NCBI RefSeq assembly: GCF_021134715.1
Contig: NC_060017.1
Span: 3,224,001-3,288,000, forward strand
Source of the DNA: Daphnia pulex
Lineage: Eukaryota > Arthropoda > Branchiopoda > Diplostraca > Daphniidae
Direction of reading: 5' to 3'
Length of the DNA: 64,000 nt
In this document: positions 1-9,653 of the stretch, piece by piece
Numbering within the stretch: the stretch's first letter is position 1
How the letters are laid out: every line of letters starts with the position of its first letter
The notes under the pieces: model-generated
What the model saw: the letters and a program-made list of their open reading frames with translations, nothing else
Databases searched by the model: none
What the model was told of the DNA's origin: nothing
Translations under genes and position numbers: made by a program

Positions 1-2688
1 GTGTTTTCGTTTCTGTCGGCGCGAAATGATCGTAAAATAATAAAGAGCAGCTGCGGACCCATCGTAGCGGGTGGTTCGCATTGATGTTTACCTTATTCGT
101 CTTCTTCGTGAGTGGCGAAGAAGTCTAGAGCGAGAAGCGTATAGCGATATACAGAAGATAAGGAAGAAGAAAAAAACGGTATCAACTATCAAGCACATTT
201 GTGGGACAAGCGGTCGGCGTCGTGATTGCACGAAAACAAAATTAGAGTATATAGATTTTTTTTTTATTATTTTATTTTGACTTTTAGAAAGAATCGCTGT
301 TATAAGCTGCGGCCGAAAAAGTCAGGAATATTAGTTGTCATGCCATCCAAAAAGAAATCATAAAAAGAATGAGATTTTTTGCGACCTATAAAAAGATAGT
401 GGCTAGTGCATAGTATAGGCTCCCCTCTTTTCTTATCTGGATTTTTCTTTCAATTAACCGGTTTGATTCGTTTCACGAAGGCGCGTTCGGGTAATCTTGA
501 CGAGGAAATGAACGAACGCGCAGAAGAAGAAAAAAACAACACGAAACAAAAAGCGCCCTACTTTCACTTTCGAGGCAACCAAGCATCGTCAGCGGTGCTC
601 TGTTTTGGCATTCAAAAAACTGAATTCACAAACACTTTTTTGTATTCGACTAAGAAGAAAAGAATACAATTATTCTACCAAGAAAGAAAGAGAATTACTA
701 TCTACTATATAGCTGGTCTCGCGGTGATGGCCTGTCGATTCGCCGTCGGATTCAGTCGGTCATGTCCGAAGCGGCACCAATTAATTCGAATCTTTTCTCT
801 GTCAAGAGCGCAGTTTTCTCTCTCTAAATCTTGAGACTTTTGTTCAACCGACGTTTCACTATCAAAGGGCAATATACAGTATACATATTTTTTTGTACTC
901 ATTTCTTCAATCCGTCTCTCAAAACCACATCAATGCTCTAGATTTTTTTTCTTCTATAATGCGCTTTTCTGCATTTGATGCAAACTATGGCTGAAGGCGT
1001 TTCATATTCAACTTCACCCTTTTCTTGGGAGGAGTGAAATTTTAAATATCTAATGTGCGTGTATATTTTTTTAAATATTTACATTCATTTTACGTGGGTT
1101 CCCATCACGATCGAATTTAGTAAGTAACGGAACCCTTCGTATTTCAATGATTTGCTCCCTTCGACCCTTCCGCTTTATATGATGGGATTCTTGGAGGGTA
1201 GAATAATTTTTTAAATCAATTGCATCGATCATAAAAGCGAGAGCCAGCAGTACCTATAGCCAAGGACGGCCGAGATATCATCTCATTGAATAAAATCTTA
1301 AAATGTATACATAGAAACTAAAATGAATAATAAGGTGGAGGCAATAACGCTTAAAGTAATTAAATTGTTAGGGAATATGGCGGTAATTTTCACTCTATCG
1401 TACCCTATTCAATGATATTTGAAGAAAAAAAAATACAAAAAATAGGGAAGATAGAGCAAGTAGGCACACTCGTGCAAAACACTTTTTAATCTGTCATCGT
1501 TTCTAACTCAACAATCGAGCCCATTGTAAAAGTAAAAGAAACCATTACAAATTGCTATGGGAGGAAAACCGCTTAACTGTATAGACAATCACGATACGTC
1601 TATACCTCTGCTCCGTATAAAAAGAATTCCCGTTATCGTGACTTGGAAACAACTATCTCGCAACTACCAACTTTACCTAGCTTCTAGACCATTATTGTAT
1701 GGAAGGAAACTAAAATTAGCCGTATTTCTTCTAGGCACGTCATTAATTAGCATGTAGAATAAATACGCCGACGACGAGAATACATTTAACATTCAAACGC
1801 CATCTATACCTTATGGTTTGAACGAGCGTAGTAAGCGGTTAATTTGACAGGACTATAGGAGGATCATCCAAACTTCCGACGTCAAGTAACAGACATTGCC
1901 ATTTTTTCCCTTTCAATGAGATTAATTGTATTCTCAACAATAAATATAAATAGTATATTAGCCTGTCGTAAGCATTTGAATGACCTTGAACATGCGATCC
2001 ACCATCTCTATTGGGCGAAATAAATCACGGCTCGCATTTCCAGAACCATATAGACAACGAAGTGCAAGACTGGATGTAAGCGATGCGCGTGTAATGCTGT
2101 ATGGTAGCGCGTCGTATGCTCATATAACAAGTTCGCGTTTTATTGCATTTCCCTACGGTTCCAATGCTTCATACACCGTTATTTTCCCGTGTAACTTATA
2201 TACATGAAGTCATTTACTGGACAGGTGTTAATTTTCTAATCCAGATGTTGGGCGGTTCTCTCTCGTTTATATATGTTCAAGCTATAATTTGTCGTTGGCA
2301 AACAACCGAACGGGATCCGCGAGTACGACACATAAAGGGTTACAAGCAGTTGCGAGAAACGAGGGAATAGAAATACTACGTATCTATATAAATTATTACT
2401 AACCATTTGCATGGTTGGCTATTAAACAGACATGGACATTATCCACATCCACGCGCATCGGTCTAATAAGTTTACTATTCTATTATAGCCAACCTGGTTG
2501 CAACTATTAAAACATGTGAATATTATGCACATATGGTACGCAGTTGCTGGGAGCACGACAGTACGCATAATAAATCTGGCAATTTGCTGTAAACGTTTAT
2601 AGTGTACATAGTATGACGTGTTTCGTATTATATATGACGTGCTGGCTAAACGGTTTCCAGCTACATCTAACAAGGCTCCTTGTTTGTG
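1..2688. other. Non-coding / unresolved stretch upstream of the GH16 gene
   Basis: I see no recognisable protein domain, RNA gene or mobile element here. The open frames are short, lack conserved motifs and are interrupted by A/T-rich runs. The left part (about 480-900) has some longer frames on both strands with no resemblance to a known family. The right part is the presumed promoter region of the GH16 gene. Confidence 0.5.
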
Positions 2689-2695
2689 TATAAAA
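2689..2695 (+). promoter_or_regulatory. TATA box of the GH16 gene
   Basis: TATAAAA lies 55 bp upstream of the ATG at 2750. A start site about 30 bp downstream would leave a 5' UTR of roughly 30 nt. Seen directly; function inferred from spacing. Confidence 0.6.
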
Positions 2696-2749
2696 GTTAG
2701 TTGAAAATTATCTGTTGCCCTGTACACATTCTGTGTAATAGTCACTAGA

Positions 2750-4283
2750 ATGGCAAGTTCTCAGCGCTTCTTGTCGGCACCAACTTCTTCTGAACATGTC
2801 CTAATAAAGACTTCAATTGTTTTCATTATTTCAATGCTAATTCCAAATGTAATCGCTGTACCCAAACTAATTTTCGAAGATAATTTTGACACACTGAACA
2901 GGTCCACCTGGCAACATCTAATAACTTCATGGCGCGGTGGCCAGAGTCAATTCCAATACTACACTAACCGCACGGAAAACAGGTATGTTATAATAGTTCT
3001 ATGTAGCTTACTTAAGGGGGAAAATTTTTTTAAACAACTACTTTCTGAAGTTATGTTAAAAATGGAATATTACATATTGTCCCTACTTTCACGTCCACCC
3101 GTTTTGGAGAGTCTTTCTTGTACAACGGTACACTCAATTTGACCGCCGAAGGATGTAATTTTATTGGTCCGGAAAACCTTTCCAGCAGCTGTGTCAGGTT
3201 TGATTTAATTTTTTAAAAATACATTCCAATTAGCTTTTTTTTTTGTGTGATCTAAAATCAGGAAAGGAGGACTCAACGGTGACATCATTAATCCAATCCA
3301 ATCAGCGAGAATGAGGACCATTAATTCCTTCAGTTTCACTTACGGGACCGTCGAAATTAGGGCAAAATTGTCGCGCGGAGATTGGCTGTGGCCATGTAAT
3401 TTTGAAGCTAAACAAATTCAATACGATTGCAATTTTTTTAAATAAATTGATTTTGATTTTTTGTTTAGCATTGTGGCTTTTGCCGACCGATAATGTCTAC
3501 GGAGAATGGCCCCAATCGGGAGAAATCGATATGGTTGAAATACGTGGCAACGAGAAATACGTTTGCGATGGAATGCAAAGTGGTAATAAACGGGCTAATT
3601 CTACATTGCATTGGGGCGCGAGCGTTACGCAAGATAAGTACGCCAAAACTAGATGGTCCAAGTAAGTTGCAAAAGGAATCCCGTGATGTGCTTAAATTGC
3701 TGCATTTTTTTTCTCATTAATATTGTGTTGCAAATAAGAAAAAAACGTTATTTCCTTTTAGATTGCTGTCGAATGGCTCATTTGCTACTGAATTTCACAC
3801 CTACGGTTTAAGCTGGCTACCGACCGGAATATCCTTTCTTATTAACGGCCAGGTAATTGGGAACATTACCCCGACTGCCGGTGGATTCTGGAAACTGGGA
3901 GGTTCAAGCGGTACCAATATTTGGGCCAATGGTACCATCATGGCTCCTTTTGACAAACGAGTACGTATTTATTCAATCTAACTTACGTAGGCTATAGACA
4001 TTATAAAAACAATGATTATGGATATGACAGAGATGACACACTAATTTTTTTCGGAGTATAGTTCCACTTCATTTTGAAAGTAGCGGCTGGTGGCGATTAT
4101 TTTCCCGACCGTTGTTTCAATTATAACGACACAGAAGCGTTAGTTCCAAAGCCGTGGAGTACCAATGCCACCGTGCAAATGAAACCATTTTGGGCTGCGA
4201 AAAATCAGTGGTACCCAACTTGGACTCGCAATCCTGAAGACAGTCACATGTTGGTCGATTACATTCGCGTTTGGTCACTATAA
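2750..4283 (+). CDS. Secreted GH16 beta-1,3-glucanase / glucan-binding protein (GNBP/LGBP family)
   Basis: Six exons join in frame: 2750-2982, 3051-3197, 3262-3395, 3469-3661, 3762-3960 and 4062-4283. All introns are GT-AG and they encode 375 residues. A hydrophobic N-terminal segment (about residues 20-36) followed by a short spacer suggests a signal peptide or signal anchor. The rest is a GH16 domain related to arthropod lipopolysaccharide/beta-1,3-glucan-binding proteins: family blocks include RGDWLWP, the active-site block GEIDMVE, HTYGLSW and the C-terminal DYIRVW. The glutamates and aspartate of the GH16 catalytic motif (E190, D192, E195) are intact, so the protein may hydrolyse beta-1,3-glucan rather than only bind it. 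Insect GNBPs often have an N-terminal CBM39 glucan-binding domain; none is present, because the GH16 domain starts about residue 40. Several N-glycosylation sequons are visible. The likely role is pattern recognition for prophenoloxidase activation or digestion of glucans. Family assignment is strong; the immune versus digestive role is not decided by sequence. Confidence 0.9.
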
Positions 4284-4381
4284 ATGAAGCCATGATTTGT
4301 CATGCCAATTGACAGTTTTTTTTTTTTTACTTTCTGGTGTTGGTACATTTCTCCTTTCCTATCTATATGGTACAGCATACA

Positions 4382-4387
4382 AATAAA
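4382..4387 (+). terminator. Candidate poly(A) signal of the GH16 gene
   Basis: AATAAA about 100 bp downstream of the GH16 stop codon. This is a typical position for a short 3' UTR. Not proven without transcript ends. Confidence 0.55.
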
Positions 4388-4838
4388 ATGCAGTGTTTAT
4401 ACACTCATTGGCGACGATCTTTTAATTACATTTCAGTGATGGAAGAAATCCTCTGATTTGCCCAAAATAAATGTAACAGCATAAATTATCAAGTTCATCG
4501 GTCAAAGGGTAGGTTATTAGTATATATTTAAAAGAAAGAGTATTTATATATATTACGCAGTGTGCGCTGTGGGGGGGGGGAGGGTTGTAGGGGACGAATG
4601 GTATGCTGGCAGTCAACACCACCAGCTGTGTTTTAAGGAAACCTCTTAGGAGTTCGATGTGAAATTTCTAGTTCAACACAGTCACGGTTAACAACCCATC
4701 TCAACCATAGTGCAAATATCCATTTCTATCTAAATTAGGGCTGTAAAGTAATTTCGAATAATTTTTTTTTTGTTAAAAAAAAAGTCTATTTACAAGTGAA
4801 GTAAATTTTATTTGTTTACAACATCTTTCGAGTTTGCA

Positions 4839-5250
4839 ATGGGCTGTCTCTGTAGCATTTTGAGTGAGTATAAAAAGAAACTTGTGTTACATAACTGCAG
4901 TAACAAATATATGTTTTTAAATAAAATAGGTTTAGCATGTTGCGGTGCTAAAGTTGTCGGTGCAGCAGTATTTTCTATACTTGGATCTGTTATGTCAGGT
5001 ATTTCACTGGCTATATAAGCTATTGCTGTTAAATTCTTCTAATATGAATATTGTTGACATTTTTTTCAATTTGATCATTTTAAATAACCCCTCAAATCAT
5101 ATTTTCGTTACAGGAATTGGTGTTGGCTTTGCTGTTGTCGCCGGAGGAGTTGCTGTTGTCAATGCTTTTGCTAGTGGAGCTTTAGTTACCGTGGCCACTG
5201 CAGTTTTAGCGTACGTCGGGATAAGATTCGTTATTCGTTGTTTACGTTGA
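4839..5250 (+). CDS. 76-residue Gly/Ala/Val-rich membrane-like protein with MGCxCS N-terminus
   Basis: Three exons with consensus GT-AG borders join in one frame: 4839-4863, 4930-4998 and 5114-5250. The first exon encodes little more than the N-terminus MGCLCSIL. Gly2, Cys3, Cys5 and Ser6 match the N-myristoylation/S-palmitoylation signature seen in Src-family kinases such as Lck. Two more cysteines follow in ACCG. The remainder is almost entirely small hydrophobic residues, roughly two membrane-spanning stretches separated by a Gly-rich turn, and it ends in a basic Arg/Cys tail (RFVIRCLR). I do not recognise the family. The composition is faintly like the IFI6/IFI27 group, but I see no decisive motif. 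Evidence that it is a gene: three exons with exactly matching phases (1, 1) and a uniform amino-acid bias across splice sites. No upstream in-frame ATG was seen. A transcript would be needed to be sure. Confidence 0.55.
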
Positions 5251-6273
5251 CACGACGCTTATGTGAAATGGTGCATAACTGCAAAGGTTTTTAACAACAT
5301 ATTATTTTCTTAAAAATACACGTCCGCATTTATTTTTTAAATTACACTTCGGTAAACTCCTCATAAATCTAAATTTCGGCAGAAGATGAAGAATCCGGTT
5401 TTTTTAATTTTATGGCAAGCGACGAAGTGATTTACGCTGCCTATTAAACAAATATAATTCTGATACATCCCTACTCTTATTCGCAAGAATGAAACTAGCA
5501 GAGCTCTATCTGTTTGGTGTTTGTCATTGCCGTATCGCCGTATCATGAACAAGCCACTGCTGTGCTAATTATACACAAACTACAAACAGTCCTGTTTAGT
5601 ACTAAAAGGAGGTTTTTCATTCATGAGAAAACCAGAAATCAAACAGCAGTAAAGGAAAATATTATTTTCCACTTTCTATTACTTGTTTCGTCAGGTTTCT
5701 TTTTTTTAAACCGCCTCATCAAAGTCATCAGCACAGAATAGAGCCATGTTAAATTTCCCACCGTTTTTCAAGGCAGAATTTTCAAGTCTTGCAACTCAGC
5801 ATCCCGGCATTGGTCTATATTTAGAGTTGTTAGTTAACTGCCGAATATTAAACAAAAACGCATACAGACTATACAAAAATAAGACTTTCCTGGTATATTG
5901 AACACAACTATTTTTTTAAATATTGCAATAGAATAAAATATTTGTTCACCTAACTTACTTCCCTTTTTAATTTAAAATTTAACAGGTTAAATTCGCCGTT
6001 AATCGATTAACCAATACGCATGGTTTGCCGTTTGCGTGGCATTCTGTGAGTCGTCTGTCTACTGTCTTTGCGTAACAGCGTAAGTGACTTTTACGGACTG
6101 CGACATAGCTATTTCCTTCTTTTTAAGGTTCAGTACGTTGTGTTCGCCGCTATCTTTCTGTAGGTATGGGTGGCCATACGAAGGGAAACTAACATCACAG
6201 TAGTTTTAAAAATATTTCTGCACTCATCATCAGACTACAAACACTATCGACATTTTTTCTAGCAATTTGCAAC
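5251..6273. other. Intergenic region between the 76-residue gene and ERp44
   Basis: A/T-rich, with no supported gene. The right end (about 6000-6273) should contain the ERp44 promoter and 5' UTR; I saw no clear TATA box. Confidence 0.5.
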
Positions 6274-7875
6274 ATGAGGATATTTCGCCACGTCACTCCT
6301 CTTAACTTCGTAGTACAATTTCTGGTAAAAACAAGAATATGATAGGAGCAAAAATGTTGGTAGATTAACATATGTTTACTTTATTGTGACAGGTACTCTT
6401 CAGGTTATTCAGCCATGGAGAGTGTGGTGCAGTACAGCTCACAGCTGACAATTTTGATACAATTATTGGTATACATTACTTGAACTATTGGCTTTTCAAT
6501 CATTTCACTTACTCTTCTTTTTTTGTTGTCATACAGCAAACACAGAATTGGTGCTAATCAACTTTTATGCGGACTGGTGTCGATTCAGCAACATGTTAGC
6601 CCCAATTTTTGATGAGGCTGCTGACAAAGTAACTTCTGAGTTCCCTAGCTCACGGGTGGTTCTAGGAAAAGTTGATTGTGACAAAGAAAGTATGAAGATA
6701 ACTACTTTCTAAATGTTTTTAACTGTGTAATGATAATGTTTCTTATTGTATATCACTCTTACAGCTTCTATTGGCACAAGATTCCATATTTCCAAATATC
6801 CCACACTAAAGGCAGTGAGAAATGGCCAGTTGTTTAAGAAAGAATACCGTGGACAGAGATCTGCTGAGGCCTTCGCTAATTTTGTGCGGGAGCAATTGGT
6901 CGATCCGATGAAAGAGTTTACTCAGCTCTCGGAAGTACAGCATAATCAAATGGATGACAAGAAACGGCACGTCATTGGTTATTTCGAGACGCGAGATTCA
7001 CCTGAGTACGCCAATTTTGCTAAATTGGCTGCTGTTTTGAAGGATGACTGCAATTTCCATGTCGGGTTTGGCGAAGTAACCAGAGCTATGCATCCTCCTG
7101 GCCAACCAATTGTGGCATTCAGGCCAGCGAAAGCACGTTCAAATGATATGGACGAATCTTTCACTGGGGATCTGAAGAGTTACGATGAGTTCAGTATTTG
7201 GACAACAGACAAGTGTGTGCCGTTGGTGCGAGAAATTACTTTTGAAAATGCTGAGGAACTAACTGAAGAAGGTCTGCCCTTCCTTATCCTCTTCTACAAC
7301 CCAGATGACAACAATAGCATTAAAAAGTACAACGAGATTATCAATCGCGAACTGTTGGACGAAAAACGTAAAACTACTTGTAATATTTAATAGAAAATTC
7401 AGTGTTTTAATTTTTTTTTCCTGTATTGTTAGAAAACATCAACTTCTTGACAGCCGACGGAGTGACATTTGCCCATCCTCTTCAGCATTTGGGGAAGAGT
7501 AAAAAAGATCTTCCACTCATCGCTATCGATAGCTTTAGGCACATGTATCTCTTCCCTAAGTTTGAAGTACGAGCACTAAATGATAAGAGATTTAATATAA
7601 AATAATATTCATATTCATTTTACTTTTTTAAGGATATAAACATTCCTGGTAAGTTAAAGCAGTTCCTCGCCGATCTACATTCCGGCAAACTGCACAGAGA
7701 ATTCCACTATGGTCCTGACCCAGCTACCGATCCTCCTCTGCAACTTGAACATCACGCAGGCAATGAAAACAGCAAAGATCCAAGCAAAAAGCCAACTCAG
7801 CCACCTGAATCAACATTCAAGAAACTCGCTCCATCTAAGAACCGTTACACGCTTCTAGATAAAGACGAGTTATAA
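6274..7875 (+). CDS. ERP44: Endoplasmic reticulum resident protein 44 (ERp44, thioredoxin family)
   Basis: Six exons join in frame: 6274-6324, 6393-6468, 6537-6689, 6765-7367, 7433-7566 and 7633-7875. They encode 419 residues, against 406 for the human protein. An N-terminal hydrophobic signal peptide (about residues 10-28) leads into a thioredoxin domain whose active site is CRFS (Cys57). This single-cysteine motif is diagnostic of ERp44 and forms mixed disulfides with Ero1, adiponectin and IgM. Two more thioredoxin-like domains follow. The C-terminal tail conserves SFRHMY, HSGKLHREFH and the KLAPSKNRYTLL block. The histidines in those blocks correspond in position to the residues described as zinc-binding in the human protein. 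The chain ends in KDEL, an ER-retrieval signal; the vertebrate protein ends RDEL. The role is pH- and zinc-dependent retrieval of unassembled secretory clients from the ERGIC/Golgi to the ER. The assignment is very secure. Confidence 0.97.
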
Positions 7876-8400
7876 AACTGTGACTTTACAAAAAAGAGGT
7901 GTGGTGGTTTTTGGTTGGTGGCCTTTCTCTTTTCTCTTGCACGATTAATTCTCTTGGTCTTCGCTCTTTGTTTTGTCACTATATTTAAAATGAAAAATGT
8001 TTCGATCCAAAATTCCAAGGTTTCTTCAGAAAACATTTAACCATACAAATTCTTAAAGATAGAATGTGACTCTTTCAGTTGTTACTTCTCTGAGCATAAT
8101 TTTCCCCTTTCCGCCATATAGCAGTTGCCGTTGTTCAGTCCTGGCCACCAGATTTGTAAATACAACAGTTTAACCAAACTACATATGGTACTACGCTTTT
8201 GTTGGCAGATGTGTTAACATGTGTGATCAAACTAGTCTGGGTGGTGTGGAACGTGGCCTGTGATGAGCCTGAGGAGAAGAGACAGCGATTCTATAATTGA
8301 CTATTTTATAATTCGACATTTTCCATACATTTCCAATGCTTACTCATGTTAATTTTTTTTTATACGTCAGAAACTCTTTATGTTCTTTTTTCAAACTCGT

Positions 8401-8735
8401 TGGAGTTCTATTGTCGGAAATTTTAAAATATTTAAAATTCAATGGAGTTCTATTGTCGGACCTCAAAATAATATTAAAATCGTTGGAGTTCTATTGTCGG
8501 ACATGAAAACAATTAAAAAAATTATTGAAGTTCTATTGTCGGGTAGTGGGGTTCTACTGTCGGGCAATGGAGTTCTACTGTCGGATATTTTAAATAATAT
8601 TTTAAAGAGGAGTTCTTGTGTCTTTGGTCTTTGGAGTTCTACTGTCGCATACAAATAAATTTTTAAAAATTATTAAAAATATTGGGGTTCTATTGTCGGT
8701 GGAGTTCTTCTGTCTTTGGAGTTCTACGGTCGCCA
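8401..8735. repeat. Eleven-unit degenerate 18-bp repeat, GGAGTTCTATTGTCGG core
   Basis: Units of consensus TGGAGTTCTAYTGTCGGA begin near 8401, 8443, 8484, 8526, 8548, 8568, 8609, 8632, 8683, 8701 and 8719. Most start-to-start distances are about 41-42 or about 18-23 bp, and one is 51. Spacers are A/T-rich and not conserved. Later units drift (TGTCTTTG, GGTCGCC). It resembles a repeat-spacer array, but the host is eukaryotic and the spacers are low-complexity, so it is a decaying tandem satellite or a clustered protein-binding motif. Confidence 0.85.
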
Positions 8736-8761
8736 TACCATTACCAACTGCCGCCACATTT

Positions 8762-8807
8762 GGACATTCAGGCCGGTGGCCGGGGACTGTCGCTGGCCTG
8801 AATGTCC
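8762..8807. repeat. Perfect 13-bp inverted repeat with 20-nt loop
   Basis: GGACATTCAGGCC at 8762-8774 is mirrored by GGCCTGAATGTCC at 8795-8807. It lies directly after the 18-bp repeat cluster. It could be a stem-loop in the 3' region of ERp44 or the remnant of a terminal inverted repeat. Confidence 0.8.
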
Positions 8808-9235
8808 GGCACCCTCTTTTTTGTTTGTTTGTTTTGGTTTTATTTTTTCATATCGGACTAGTATTGCAACGAATTATCTTGTTTTTCACGGAATAGGATT
8901 TATCTATTATTCAAGTAAATTTCCTATTGAAATAGTTTTAAATTTAAAGTGTATTTGCTTTAAGATAAAAACAGGATATTTGTCGTTCAAGATGTGGTGA
9001 AACGGTGTAGCTTTTTCATGAAGTAACTTCGAAAGAAGCTGGAGCAGTCAGAATTGAGAATAATTCAGTTGACAAAACGTATGGAGAAGCGGTATTAAGA
9101 AATGGAAGAAAAGCCCCATTGCAAAGAAAAGAAAACTCGGAAGAAGGCGCTATCATCGAGAAAGAAAACTGTGTTTATCATTAACGAACGGCAGTGAAAG
9201 GTTCCGAAAATGAAGCGCGCATACGCGCTCATGAA

Positions 9236-9241
9236 TTTATT
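9236..9241 (-). terminator. Candidate poly(A) signal of collagen IV alpha-1
   Basis: TTTATT on the plus strand reads AATAAA on the minus strand, about 325 bp past the alpha-1 stop codon. Position is plausible; no other evidence. Confidence 0.35.
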
Positions 9242-9566
9242 ACAGGTATATTTTTTAAAAAAGAAAAAAAAGTAAGGTTCAATATCTACGGATTTTTGAG
9301 ATTGACAAAAGCAACGACCAATAGGAAAGCACTCATATTCCCTATTCTGTACATCATAAAAGATTAATAAGTGCCATTTCGTCTACTAATTAGAAGCTAC
9401 ATTTGCAATGTAAAGAGAAATTTGGAGAGCTTTGAAAGTGAAACGACGGCAAATGCACAGGGAATTCCAGACCAACGTTTCGCATTAAGATGTTACTGAC
9501 TTTGGAAGAAGACTAATCTGAATGATGTTTCCTTCAGACTCTTAAAAAAAAATAATATTTTTGAAA

Positions 9567-9653
9567 TTAAAACGACGATGTTCGCCTGCCGGACCGGACA
9601 GATCGAGACGAACTGAAATTCGATGGTGGTGCTCTACTAGAATTTGGTTGCGC
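9567..9653 (-). other. Unusual 28-residue Ser/Arg-rich C-terminal tail of alpha-1
   Basis: Type IV collagens normally stop a few residues after the last NC1 cysteine; the neighbouring alpha-2 chain ends CAKNS. Here the frame runs 28 residues past CQRKF, rich in Ser, Arg and Pro, before a TAA. It is in the same uninterrupted exon, so no splice accounts for it. Confidence 0.75.

Larger units (their letters stand above)
7876..9566. other. Convergent intergenic region between ERp44 and collagen IV alpha-1
   Basis: Contains the 3' UTRs of both flanking genes, which point towards each other. It also holds the 8401-8735 repeat cluster and the 8762-8807 inverted repeat. No protein-coding gene is supported. 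Confidence 0.6.

Noticed and set aside
8401..8735. CRISPR-like repeat/spacer pattern
   Set aside because: Eukaryotic context with intron-rich genes, degenerate repeats, low-complexity spacers of unequal length and no cas genes.
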